From assembly GCF_900099915.1 (NCBI RefSeq), contig NZ_FNDB01000001.1, forward strand, positions 248,001 to 312,000: a DNA stretch of 64,000 nucleotides. The letters are read 5' to 3'. How positions within the stretch are numbered: the stretch's first letter is position 1; every line of letters begins with the position of its first letter. The translations under genes were made by a program, and so were the position numbers. This document shows positions 36,755-47,200 of this stretch, piece by piece. The notes below the pieces were generated by a model. The model was not told where the DNA came from. It saw nothing but the letters and a program-made list of their open reading frames with translations, and did not search any database. Source of the stretch: Flavobacterium omnivorum. GTDB lineage: Bacteria > Bacteroidota > Bacteroidia > Flavobacteriales > Flavobacteriaceae.

Positions 36755-38761
36755 ATGATTTCAAAAGTTAAAAGTTTGTTTTTCATGCTCTTACTAAGTT
36801 CAGTCGCTTTTAGTCAAAGCAAATCAGATGAGTGGCATTTATACGCAAATTCAAGAGAAAATTATTTTGGTGTTGCTATGGCAAATGGTCAAATAGGAAT
36901 TGTTACCGATGATACGCCTTTAAAAACAAAAGAAATTATTCTGAATGGCGTTTATGATGGAAGTCCCGAAAATGGAATCAGCAGAATAGTTCGCGGAATA
37001 GAATTTCTGAATCTGCATTTGAACATCAATAATCAGGAAATCAAGTCTGATAATATTGATAATTGGAGTCAGGTGATTTCGATGAAAGAGGGAACGAGTA
37101 CCACTTCCTTTTCATTTAAGGATTTGGCTACTATTAACTATACTATTTTAGCGAATAGAGCTATTCCTTTTTCAGCGATGGCAATTGTCGAAATTACTCC
37201 TACTAAAGATATAGAAATCACGGCTAACAATTATATGGTTGTTCCTGACGAATTGAAAGACGCTAAAAGTCAGTTTCGAGTGTTGAAAGACAATCAATAT
37301 TTAATGCCGGTTTTTGGAACAACTGCCAAAACACTAACGGGTAAATATACAGTTGCGGCTTCAACGACTTTTCTTTTTGATGGTGAAAGTGAAACTTTAA
37401 AACAAACCGGAAATGAAGTTGGGTTTACCAAAAAACTTTTGAAAGGAAAAAAATATCGTTTTGCAGTTGCAGGAGGAATTTGCACGTCTAAAGATGTTAC
37501 AGATCCTTTAAATGAATCCGAAAGACAACCCATTTATGCGCTACAGGAAGGAATTGATAAATTATTAAACCGACACAAGCAAGCTTGGGCTGAACTATGG
37601 AAAACAGGCGACATACAAATTGAAGGAGATTTAGATGCCCAACAACGCGTTCGTTTTGCATTGTATAATTTGTATTCGTATATCCGTCCTGATACCAGAC
37701 AAAGTATTGCACCTATGGGATTATCATCTCAAGGATATAACGGACATATTTTTTGGGACACGGAACTTTGGATGTATCCAACGCTTTTGGCGCTGCAGCC
37801 TGACATGGCAAAATCGTGTTTAGATTACCGTTCAGACCGTTTGCAAAAAGCAAAACAAAAAGCTTTTATTTACGGCTATAAAGGAGCAATGTATCCTTGG
37901 GAATCTGATGATACAGGAGAAGAAGCTACACCAACGTGGGCGCTGACCGGTATTTTTGAGCAGCACATTACGGCTGATGTTTCGATTGCATTTTGGAATT
38001 ATTACGCCTACACGCAAGATAAATCTTGGTTGGGAAAAGAATGGACAGTTCTAAAAGAAACTGCTGATTTCTGGGTAAGTCGAGTGGTGCAAAATCAGGA
38101 TGGAAGTTTTTCTATTTTAAATGTAGTCGGTGCTGATGAATATGCGCAACATGTAGATGATAATGCTTTTACTAATGCCTCCGCTATTGAGTCTTTGAAA
38201 AACACGATCAAAGCAGCAACAATTTTGGGCGAACCAATAAATCCAAAATGGGTAGCAGTATCTGAAAAATTAGCCATACATACCGAAAAAGGAATAACAC
38301 AAAATTACAAAGGATATCAAGGGCAAATGATCAAACAAGCCGATGTGAATTTACTAGCATATCCTTTACACGTAATCACAGACAAAGATCAAATAAAAAG
38401 AGATTTAGAATATTACGCTGAAAAAATTGATAAAAAGGACGGTCCAGCAATGGCTTCTGGAGTATTGTCCGTTTTGTATGCGCGCTTGGGCGATAAAGAA
38501 AAAGCGTATAGTTATTTTGTAAAATCGTATTTGCCAAACAGTAGACCACCTTTTGGAGTATTCTCGGAATCGGCCAATAGTAATAATCCGTATTTTGCTA
38601 CCGGAGCAGGAGCCATGCTTCAGGCGGTTATTTATGGTTTTGGTGGAGTGGAACAAACTGATATGGGACTAAAATACAATAAAGGATTGTTGCCAAAACA
38701 ATGGAAATCGCTTAAGATTATTGGTCTTGGAGTGGATAATAAAACTATAGAAATTAAGTAA
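36755..38761 (+). CDS. Secreted GH65 alpha-glucosidase (hydrolase type)
   Basis: 668 residues with a signal peptide (cleaved near AFSQ, 18-21). An N-terminal beta-sandwich is followed by the (alpha/alpha)6 barrel with GYNGHIFWDTELWMYP (327-342), YPWESDDTGEE (380-390), the general acid E462 in GADEYAQHVDDNAFTNA, KQADVNLLAYP (527-537) and GVFSES with E605. In GH65 hydrolases a second Glu at this place acts as base, whereas phosphorylases have a phosphate site instead. The E462-E605 spacing is close to what I recall for the kojibiose-cleaving Flavobacterium johnsoniae FjGH65A. The product is therefore probably a periplasmic hydrolase of an alpha-linked glucoside (trehalose, kojibiose, or similar). 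It is the first gene on the plus-strand side and is divergent from GH32. Confidence 0.87.
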   Translation: MISKVKSLFFMLLLSSVAFSQSKSDEWHLYANSRENYFGVAMANGQIGIVTDDTPLKTKEIILNGVYDGSPENGISRIVRGIEFLNLHLNINNQEIKSDNIDNWSQVISMKEGTSTTSFSFKDLATINYTILANRAIPFSAMAIVEITPTKDIEITANNYMVVPDELKDAKSQFRVLKDNQYLMPVFGTTAKTLTGKYTVAASTTFLFDGESETLKQTGNEVGFTKKLLKGKKYRFAVAGGICTSKDVTDPLNESERQPIYALQEGIDKLLNRHKQAWAELWKTGDIQIEGDLDAQQRVRFALYNLYSYIRPDTRQSIAPMGLSSQGYNGHIFWDTELWMYPTLLALQPDMAKSCLDYRSDRLQKAKQKAFIYGYKGAMYPWESDDTGEEATPTWALTGIFEQHITADVSIAFWNYYAYTQDKSWLGKEWTVLKETADFWVSRVVQNQDGSFSILNVVGADEYAQHVDDNAFTNASAIESLKNTIKAATILGEPINPKWVAVSEKLAIHTEKGITQNYKGYQGQMIKQADVNLLAYPLHVITDKDQIKRDLEYYAEKIDKKDGPAMASGVLSVLYARLGDKEKAYSYFVKSYLPNSRPPFGVFSESANSNNPYFATGAGAMLQAVIYGFGGVEQTDMGLKYNKGLLPKQWKSLKIIGLGVDNKTIEIK

Positions 38762-38779
38762 TTTTCAAATATTTTATCT

Positions 38780-38840
38780 GCCACGAATACTAAATTGATC
38801 CATTTTGAAAGGATTTAAATTGGTGTTCGTGGCTTTTTTT
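38780..38840 (+). terminator. Long imperfect hairpin after GH65 (terminator; GCCACGAAT-type repeat)
   Basis: GCCACGAATAC (38780-38790) pairs with GTGTTCGTGGC (38823-38833), and a smaller inner stem GATCC/GGATT sits within. A T-run follows. Hairpins whose ends read GCCACGAAT...ATTCGTGGC are, as I recall, dispersed through many Flavobacterium genomes. Confidence 0.6.
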
Positions 38841-39466
38841 GTTTGCTATTTTTTAATTCAATTGGTCTTTGTTTTTTATTTGGCACCTACTTTTTGAAAT
38901 TTGTTATTACAAGAGTAGGTCTTCCTTTAATTTAAAAAAATAAAGCTAGGTTGCTTTCATTCCTTGTTGTGATGATAGAAAGCTTCAAGCTAAAAGAAGA
39001 ATATAGTTGGTTTAAAAAACAGCTAAAGTCAGAAAGGAGCATTATCGATTCGATTTCCCTTATGTCGAGGTTTTTATTTTTAAATCTCACAAGGGATTAC
39101 TTTTATTTTTATAGGTTTATACTTGCTAATATAAAAATTTTGAAGCGATTTTTTTTTACTATAACACGTTTTGTTATTATGCTATTTTGAGCCTTTAAAT
39201 TGAGGGGTAAAAAAAGGAATCGCTAATTTTAGCTACTATTTTTTTAATAATTAAAAGTCTTGAGTGTATATTGTCAATTTGTTGTGTTTAACTTAATAAT
39301 GATGAATAATTCGCAATGATATTTTGTTAAAAGGCTTTTTTTTGATTAATCGACAATCGATTTGTAATATAATTGCTAATAAAGTGAACTAATGTGTTTT
39401 TTAAGCTCCTATTTTTATGGTTAATATAATTTTACTATTAAATTTTTAAGGTATTAATTTTAAAAT
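38841..39466. other. Long spacer before the susC operators
   Basis: About 626 AT-rich bases with no gene I can support. There are two small hairpins: ACCTACT (38885-38891) with AGTAGGT (38914-38920), and GCTTTC (38953-38958) with GAAAGC (38978-38983). A 79-codon frame at 38951-39190 starts with TTG, is dominated by Phe/Leu/Ile/Arg, and resembles translated AT-rich DNA. The region could hide a small RNA, but nothing identifies one. Confidence 0.4.
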
Positions 39467-39500
39467 CGAAAACGTTTTCGGCATAACGAAAACGTTATAG
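39467..39500. promoter_or_regulatory. Paired LacI-type operators upstream of susC
   Basis: Site C (39467-39480) is the perfect palindrome CGAAAACGTTTTCG. Site D (39487-39500) is CGAAAACGTTATAG, with the left half intact and the right half degenerate. Centres are 20 bp apart, 109 and 129 bases before the susC ATG. Confidence 0.75.
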
Positions 39501-39536
39501 TTTGTTAATATCTTAATATTATCATAAATTTATATT

Positions 39537-39544
39537 TATGTTTG
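39537..39544 (+). promoter_or_regulatory. Putative -7 element of susC
   Basis: TATGTTTG matches TAnnTTTG. The inferred start near 39551 puts the operator centres at about -57 and -77. Confidence 0.45.
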
Positions 39545-39601
39545 ATGTTAATATTTAAACAAACCATTTAAACAAATTATTAACCAACTTATTTATTACG
39601 T

Positions 39602-42580
39602 ATGAAAAATAGTCTAATTAAAGGCTTGATGGTGTTTCTAGCGGTACTTTGTACAAGTTTGACGTATTCGCAAGATGTGTCTGGTACAGTATCGGATGCC
39701 AGTGGTCCACTTCCAGGGGCTTCTGTCTTAGTTAAAGGAACAACAAATGGAGCACAAACTGATTTCGATGGAAAATTTACTATCAAGAATGTGGGCTCAA
39801 ACGCAGTTTTAGTTTTTAGTTACATTGGTCTTAAAACTCAAGAATTAAATGTAGCAGGAAAAAGCACAGTTAATGTGGTATTAAATGAAGACTCCGCTGA
39901 ATTAAAGGAAGTTGTAGTGATAGGCTACGGTTCAGTGAGAAAGAAAGATGCGACTGGTGCAGTTGATCAAATTAGTGCAAAAGATTTTGATAATGTTTCT
40001 TCTCCGTCGCCAGCACAATTATTAAGAGGTAAGGTAGCGGGTGTTCAAGTTACACAGTCTAGTGGTGAGCCTGGAGCTGGTGTAGCAATTAGAGTTCGTG
40101 GTAATTCATCTATTCGTTCAGGGAATAGCCCATTAATCGTTATTGATGGAGTTCCTTTGGATGGTGGAAATGTTTCCGGTGGTGGAGATGATTTATTAGG
40201 AAGTTCTTCTTCTAAAAATCCATTAAACTTTGTGAATCAAAATGATATAGAAAGTATAAGTGTATTGAAAGATGCTTCTTCTACCGCTATATATGGTTCT
40301 CGTGGATCTAATGGAGTAATTGTAATCACAACTAAAAAAGGAAAATCGAATGTACCACAAATAAATTACAGCTCCTCTGTACAGTTCAGTAAATTGTCAG
40401 GTAACCTGGATGTTATGGATGCGAATCAATTTGTTGCTGCTGGTGGTAAAGATAAGGGATCTAGATCTTATGATTGGGAAGATGCTGTTTTGAGAAGTGG
40501 TTTTTCAACTAATCATGATTTATCTTTTGCTAAAACTACAGAAAATTCCAATACTAGAATTTCATTAGGTGCTTCTAGTACGGATGGTATCGTTAAAAAC
40601 ACAGGGTTGGATAAATACAACGCTACTGTTTACAATTCAAATGATTACTTCAATGGTGCATTAAAAATAGAGGAAAGAATAATTTATGCTTCTTTGAAAG
40701 ATGAGGCTACTTTATTGTCTAATAATGCTGGAGCAGTTGGGAATCTTATGGGCGCAGCGCTATACTGGAATCCAACGCTACCTATTTATGCAACTGACGG
40801 ATCTTACACCTTCGTAGGAAATGATTATTTGAATCCTGTTCAATTGCTAAATGCATACAAAGATTATACAAATACTAACAAATTATTAGCTAGTATTAAT
40901 ACTACTTGGAAGATCAATAGTAAATTGAAATACCAATTTTTGTTTGGTGTAGAGACCTCAAATTCAAGTAGAAAAAGTCAGTTATTGCCAACAATTCAAA
41001 TCACGAATGTTGCTCAAGCAACGGATCCTCAGACTTTAGTTACTAAATATGGACAGGCTAGTATTTCTAACTTGAATAAATTCAATAGAACTTTTGAGCA
41101 TACCTTGAATTATAATAATGATTTCAGTGAAAATTTTAATTTAGATGCCTTAGTGGGTTATTCGTATTACGATTACACTGTAGATGGAAGTACTGCTACG
41201 GGAAAAGGTTACAGGCCTGAACAAACAAATTTAATTGACAATATCGAAGCGGGTTTGAGAAATGAGTTTAGAGTTAATTCATTCAGAAATAGAGTAGAAT
41301 TGCAGTCCTATTTTGGAAGAGTAAATGCTACTTTATACAAAAAGTTAATTGTAACGGCTACTTTACGTGCTGATGGTTCTACTAAACTAGGAAAAAATAA
41401 CAAATATGATTATTTCCCTTCTGTAGGTATTGCTTACAAAGTGATCGAAGATCAAGAGGGTTTGTTCAATAGTTTCAAAGTTAGAGGAAATTATGGTATC
41501 ACAGGAAATCAAGAGTTTGCACCAAATTCCGCTATAGCAAGAGCTTCCTATGCAATAGATGGAGGTGTTGGTGAACAAATCAACGCAAATGAAAATTTAA
41601 GATGGGAAACTACTAAATCGTATGGTGTAGGTGCTGATTTTGAATTGTTAAACAATAGGTTAACTGGTTCTGTTGATTATTTTCAAAGAGATACCAAAGA
41701 TTTAATTTTTCCAGTTCCATCGGCCTCTTCTCAACCAGGCCCGCCAGCGCCACGTTTTGTGAACTTAGCTGGTAACTTAATCAATAAAGGGGTAGAAGTT
41801 TCTTTGAATTATAGCGTTATTAATACGCAAGATTTCACATGGGATATTTCAGGTAATGCTTCCTTTTTATCAAACGAAGTAAAAAACTTCGCAGGATTTA
41901 TTGCTACAGGAGCGTTAAACGGTCAAGGTTTGTCTGGAGCTTATGCTCAAATAGTTACAACTAATTACCCTGCCTACACTTATTATCTTTATGAGTGGAG
42001 AGGGTATGATGCTGATGGAATGTCTATTTATGCAGATGCAGCCGGTAACGATACGGGTTTAGGTACTGCAGATAAAAAATTATTAGACAAACAACCTTTA
42101 CCTAAAATCAATGTTGGTTTCAATACTTCTTTAGCATACAAAGGCTTCGATGCTAGTGCTTCTTTCTACGGAGCGTTTGGTCATTACATCTATAATAACA
42201 CAACCAATGCTAATTTCGCTAAAAGTGCATTTAGTGGTGATCCAGGTAAAAACGTAACACTAGAAGTAGCGACATCACCTCAATCGACGGCGGATGTTTC
42301 TGCACCATCTACTAGGTATTTAGAAAAAGGAGATTTCTTAAGAATGGGGAATTTAACTTTGGGATATACTTTCAAAGGAGATGTAATAGAGAAGTTTAAA
42401 ATGAAATCAGCTCGTTTCTTTGTAAATGCGTCTAATTTATTTATCATCACCAGTTATTCTGGATCTGATCCAGAGGTGGATACAGATAAATCTTTGAATG
42501 GAGTGCCTTCGGCAGGTATGGAATACTTATCGTATCCAAGAGAAAAAAGTGTAGCTGTTGGTATTAACGTAACATTTTAA
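39602..42580 (+). CDS. susC: SusC-family TonB-dependent outer-membrane transporter
   Basis: 992 residues. A signal peptide (to about SQ, residue 24) is followed by a carboxypeptidase-regulatory-like beta-sandwich (DVSGTVSDASGPLPGASVLV to about 100). The Ton box region follows (EVVVIGYGSVRKKD), then a plug domain with the SusC hallmark GSRGSNGVIVITTKKG, and a 22-strand barrel ending in the aromatic VAVGINVTF. With SusD it imports oligosaccharides across the outer membrane using TonB energy. It is followed by susD after 11 bases and preceded by the operator pair. The cargo is inferred from the neighbours: sucrose/fructo-oligosaccharides or trehalose-like glucosides. Confidence 0.95.
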   Translation: MKNSLIKGLMVFLAVLCTSLTYSQDVSGTVSDASGPLPGASVLVKGTTNGAQTDFDGKFTIKNVGSNAVLVFSYIGLKTQELNVAGKSTVNVVLNEDSAELKEVVVIGYGSVRKKDATGAVDQISAKDFDNVSSPSPAQLLRGKVAGVQVTQSSGEPGAGVAIRVRGNSSIRSGNSPLIVIDGVPLDGGNVSGGGDDLLGSSSSKNPLNFVNQNDIESISVLKDASSTAIYGSRGSNGVIVITTKKGKSNVPQINYSSSVQFSKLSGNLDVMDANQFVAAGGKDKGSRSYDWEDAVLRSGFSTNHDLSFAKTTENSNTRISLGASSTDGIVKNTGLDKYNATVYNSNDYFNGALKIEERIIYASLKDEATLLSNNAGAVGNLMGAALYWNPTLPIYATDGSYTFVGNDYLNPVQLLNAYKDYTNTNKLLASINTTWKINSKLKYQFLFGVETSNSSRKSQLLPTIQITNVAQATDPQTLVTKYGQASISNLNKFNRTFEHTLNYNNDFSENFNLDALVGYSYYDYTVDGSTATGKGYRPEQTNLIDNIEAGLRNEFRVNSFRNRVELQSYFGRVNATLYKKLIVTATLRADGSTKLGKNNKYDYFPSVGIAYKVIEDQEGLFNSFKVRGNYGITGNQEFAPNSAIARASYAIDGGVGEQINANENLRWETTKSYGVGADFELLNNRLTGSVDYFQRDTKDLIFPVPSASSQPGPPAPRFVNLAGNLINKGVEVSLNYSVINTQDFTWDISGNASFLSNEVKNFAGFIATGALNGQGLSGAYAQIVTTNYPAYTYYLYEWRGYDADGMSIYADAAGNDTGLGTADKKLLDKQPLPKINVGFNTSLAYKGFDASASFYGAFGHYIYNNTTNANFAKSAFSGDPGKNVTLEVATSPQSTADVSAPSTRYLEKGDFLRMGNLTLGYTFKGDVIEKFKMKSARFFVNASNLFIITSYSGSDPEVDTDKSLNGVPSAGMEYLSYPREKSVAVGINVTF

Positions 42581-42591
42581 TTAATAGAACA

Positions 42592-44106
42592 ATGAAAAGA
42601 ATAAATATTATAAAAAGCATCTTTTTTGTAAGCACAATTGCGTTAGGCGTAAGTTGCACCAATTTAGATGAAGAAGTATTAGATGGTTATATTAATAGTT
42701 CTGAAGAGGGTGGCGCTATTAATACTGCGGCTTTATTACAATCATCTTATGAAGGGTTGCGAAGCTTTGAAACTCAGGGACAGATGTTTGCTTTGGATGA
42801 AATGTCAACAGATGCGTTAGTGGGACCAACACGAGGTGGTGACTGGGATGATAATGCTACTTGGAGACAAATTCACGTACATACCTGGGCACCGGATCAC
42901 AATGAGGTAAGAAATGCGTGGAATGCTTTATTGTCTAATGTTTACAACTGTAGTTTAGTAGTAGAAAATGGTACGGCTTCTGAAGTGCCTCAGGCTCGTT
43001 TTTTGAGAGCATTCTACTATTATAATGTAATTGATTTGTTTGGTCAAGTTCCTTACAGAGAAGCAGGTTCCAAGTTAACAGACAATCCAAAAGTTTGGAC
43101 TAGAACTGAGGCAACTGATTTCGTAATTAGCGAATTAGAAGCTGTGGTAGCTCAACTCCCTGCAAGAACAGTTAATGATGCTAGTTTTGCTAACAAAGAT
43201 GCAGCGCATTTTCTATTAGCTAAATTGTATTTGAATAAAGGAGTATTTACCGCTGCTGCTGCTGTAGGTCCTTATACATTTGCTGCCGCTGACATGAATA
43301 AAGTGGTGGGACATATAAATGCAATCAGTAGTAGTTTAGCTTCAGATTATTGGGATAATTTTAAACCTGCGAACAATACTTCACCGGAGATCTTATTCTC
43401 GGCTAAGAATACAAGAGGTGGAGCAGGTGGAGGAATTCAATACCACTGGAGAATGTCAATGCACTACAACCAAACTCCTGATGGATGGAATGGGTTCTCT
43501 ACTGTTGCAGAATACTACAACAAGTTTAATCCAAATGACAGACGTATCAAAAATGCTGATGCGGCAATCATCTCTGCTTTCGGAAATCCTGTTGGATTAC
43601 AAGTAGGCCAAATGTACAAGCCAGGAGGAACAGTTGCATTGAAAGATAGAAGAGGGAATCCATTATTTTTTACTCCGGCAGTAACTTTAATTACAAGCGG
43701 AACTACGTTAGAGACGGCTGGTATCAGAATGCAAAAATACATTCCAGATGCAGCTAACATTAATACTCCTGATAATGATTATGTATTCATGCGTTATTCT
43801 GATGCTTTGTTAATGAAAGCGGAAGCAATATTAAGAGGCGGTACAGGAAGTGTTGGAACTATTATGACCGACATCGCTGCTAGATCAGGTCAAGCGGCTT
43901 CTGCTGCTACTTTGGATGGAGTGTACTTAGAAAGAGGAAAAGAATTGTGGTTAGAAGGATGGAGAAGAAATGATATGATTCGTTTTGGTAAATTCTTAGC
44001 AATTAGAGAATTGAAACCTTATGTTTCTGCTGATAAATATATTTTATTTCCAATTCCTGCCGATGCATTGTTTAATGCGAATTTGACACAAAATCCAGGT
44101 TACTAA
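42592..44106 (+). CDS. susD: SusD/RagB-family outer-membrane glycan-binding lipoprotein
   Basis: 504 residues. The lipoprotein signal ends with GVSC (Cys22). The SusD helical TPR scaffold is seen in the N-terminal part (AALLQSSYEGLRSFE, ARFLRAFYYYNVIDLFGQVP) and the C-terminal family motif in LERGKELWLEGWRRNDMIRF, with the final PIPADALFNANLTQNPGY. SusD proteins sit on top of SusC as a lid and deliver sugars. The pair is typical of Bacteroidota carbohydrate loci. A strong terminator closes the susCD transcript 38 bases later, so the following lipoprotein genes are probably transcribed separately or by read-through. Confidence 0.95.
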   Translation: MKRINIIKSIFFVSTIALGVSCTNLDEEVLDGYINSSEEGGAINTAALLQSSYEGLRSFETQGQMFALDEMSTDALVGPTRGGDWDDNATWRQIHVHTWAPDHNEVRNAWNALLSNVYNCSLVVENGTASEVPQARFLRAFYYYNVIDLFGQVPYREAGSKLTDNPKVWTRTEATDFVISELEAVVAQLPARTVNDASFANKDAAHFLLAKLYLNKGVFTAAAAVGPYTFAAADMNKVVGHINAISSSLASDYWDNFKPANNTSPEILFSAKNTRGGAGGGIQYHWRMSMHYNQTPDGWNGFSTVAEYYNKFNPNDRRIKNADAAIISAFGNPVGLQVGQMYKPGGTVALKDRRGNPLFFTPAVTLITSGTTLETAGIRMQKYIPDAANINTPDNDYVFMRYSDALLMKAEAILRGGTGSVGTIMTDIAARSGQAASAATLDGVYLERGKELWLEGWRRNDMIRFGKFLAIRELKPYVSADKYILFPIPADALFNANLTQNPGY

Positions 44107-44143
44107 AGATTTGTTTACTATTTATTGTTTTTTGAGTTAGTCA

Positions 44144-44176
44144 TAAAGAGGGTATTTATTACCCTCTTTATTTTTT
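44144..44176 (+). terminator. Terminator of susCD
   Basis: Perfect 11-bp stem TAAAGAGGGTA / TACCCTCTTTA with loop TTTAT, then six T. Confidence 0.9.
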
Positions 44177-44264
44177 AACTATTTTATTCTTTTTTATACC
44201 AATATTATATAAATTAGGCAATTCTAATTCATACAATTCCCTAACTAAAATACCACAATATAAT

Positions 44265-47200
44265 ATGTCAAATCGTTTTGTCTTATTACCCTTAATTATT
44301 CTACTTTTTTCCAATTGTTCCAAAGAAAATTCAGAAAATAAAGACGCTTTGTTTTCCAAATTAGACGCTTCTAAAACAGGAATTAATTTTGTTAATGAAG
44401 TAAAGAATGGAGCGGATATGAATATATTCAAATACCGAAACTTTTATAATGGCGGAGGTGTTGCTATTGGTGACATCAACAATGATGGTCTTTCTGATGT
44501 GTATTTTACTTCAAATCTTGGAACCAACAAATTATATTTAAATAAAGGAAATTTTGAATTTGAAGATATTTCTAAAAAAGCAGGTGTCGAAGGAACCAAA
44601 ACCTGGTCTACAGGAGTAGTAATGGTTGATTTAAATGCGGATGGATTCCTTGATATTTATGTGTGTAACGCAGGGAATAGTCTAGGAAATCAACAAAAAA
44701 ACGAGCTTTTTATCAATAACGGCAATAATACTTTTACTGAAAAAGCAGCTGAATACAATCTGGCTGATACTGGAATTACAACTCATGCAGCCTTTTTTGA
44801 TTATGATAAAGATGGGGATTTAGACGTTTATATTTTAAACAATAGTTTTATTCCAGTAAGCAGCCTTAATTATTCTAATAAAAGAGATTTAAGAGATAAA
44901 GATTGGGATGTTGCCGAAATATTAAAAGGTGGAGGTGATAAACTATTGCGTAATGATAACGGAAAATTTGTGGATGTAAGTGAAAAATCAGGTATTTATG
45001 GTAGTTTGATAGGCTTTGGTCTTGGAGTTACCCTAGGAGATGTAAACGGGGATTTATATCCGGATATTTACATTTCGAATGATTTTTATGAAAGAGATTA
45101 TTTATACATCAATAATAAAAACGGAACCTTTACCGAACAAATTCAGGGATGGACATCACATATTAGTCAATCCTCCATGGGAGCTGATATGGCAGATGTC
45201 AACAATGACGGGAAAGCCGATATTTTTGTAACGGATATGTTACCGGAACCGGACGAACGCTTAAAAACGACTACAAATTTTGAAAATTATGATTTATTTA
45301 CAAGAAAAGTAAATTTAGATTTCTATTATCAATACATGCAAAATACATTGCAAATTAATAATGGGAATAATCAATTTCTTGAAATAGCAAATCATGCTGG
45401 TGTTGCCAAAACGGACTGGAGTTGGGGCGCTTTGTTATTTGATATGGATAATGACGGATACAAAGATATTTACGTTTGTAACGGAATTTATAACGATTTA
45501 ACGAATCAAGATTTTGTTGACTTTTTTGCCAATGAATTTATGCAAAAAATGGTGGTTACAGGTAAAAAAGAAGAAATTCAGACTATTATCAGTAAAATGC
45601 CAAGTACCCCAATCCCTAATTACGCCTTCAAGAATAATAAAAATTTGACCTTTAGTAATGAAGCTACGAAATGGGGACTAGACACTCCTAGTTTTTCTAA
45701 TGGCGCTGCCTATGGAGATTTAGATAATGACGGCGATTTAGATTTGATTGTCAATAATGTTAATATGGAATCTTTCGTCTATCGAAATAATTCAGAGAAA
45801 AACAAAAATAATCATTTCGTAAAAGTAAGGTTGAAAGGTGAAGGCCAAAATAAGTTTGCTGTTGGAAGTGTTGTCGAATTATTCTCGGGTAAAGAAATTC
45901 TGAGACAAGAATTAATTCCTTCCAGAGGTTTTCAATCCTCAATTGATTATGTAATGACTTTTGGAATTGGAACTAAAAAAATTGATTCCCTGCAAGTGAT
46001 TTGGCCAAACGGTAAATTTCAAACCATTAAAAAAATCGTCAATAATTCTACTATTAATTTGAATATTGTAAATGCCAAAGTAGATTATGTTCCAAAAGCT
46101 ATAACATCAAAACCCTTGTTTAATGAAAAGAAAACAACTTTTTTAACACATAAAGAAAATAATTATATTGATTTTGATTATGAAGGATTAATTTCTAAAA
46201 TGCTTTCGCAAGAAGGTCCTTCGCTTGCCGTTGCGGATATAAATGGTGACGGAAATGAAGATGTTTTTATTGGCGGAGCCAAAGGTCAGGCCGGTAAAAT
46301 ATATTTGAATAATGGTAATGGTAATTTTACTATAACTTCACAGCAAGACTTAGATGTCGATTTTAATTTTGAAGATACGGCAGCCAGTTTCTTTGATGCA
46401 GATAATGATGGTGATATTGATTTGTTAGTAGGTTCAGGTGGAAATGAAAAAGCAGATCAGGCCAACTATGAAAATCGTTTGTATTTAAATAACGGAAAAG
46501 GAGTTTTTGCAAAAAGCAAAACTAATATGCCAACGACCAATAATAATGTAGCTGTAATAGCTCCTTATGATTTTGATAATGATGGCGATATGGACATATT
46601 TATTGGAAGTCGAAGCGTTCCCGGTGTATATGGAATTGATCCGAAGCATTTGTTATTGGAAAACGATGGAAAAGGAAATTTCACTAATGTAATTGACAAA
46701 AAGGCATTCAAAATTAATACTGTTGGAATGATCACTGATGCCATTTGGGAAGATATTGACAATGATTCCAAAAAAGATTTAATCTTGGTTGGTGATTGGA
46801 CCGCTCCAATGATTTTCAAAAATACCGGTCGAAGATTGACTGAATATAAATCTAATCTTATTGATTACAAAGGTTTCTGGAACGCAGTGCGTTGTGTGGA
46901 CTTAAATAATGATGGTAAGAAAGATTTAATTTTGGGTAATAAAGGGACAAATACTCCGTACAAACCAGCTGCTGCAAACCCATTGAAATTATTTGTCAAT
47001 GATTTTGATAATAATGGAACTATTGAACAAATAGCAACTCAATCAATTGAAGGTAAAGATTTACCAATAAATTTAAAGCAAGAATTAGCGCGACAAATTC
47101 CATCGATCAAAAAGAAAAATTTGAGTTACAAGGATTATGCTACCAAGACCTTTCAAGAATTATTTGTCCCAGAAATAGTTAGTAATTCGATACAAAAGAC

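Noticed and set aside
38951..39190. A 79-codon frame in the spacer before susC
   Set aside because: TTG start, composition dominated by Phe/Leu/Ile/Arg/Lys, no recognisable domain, and it contains a small hairpin. Probably chance.
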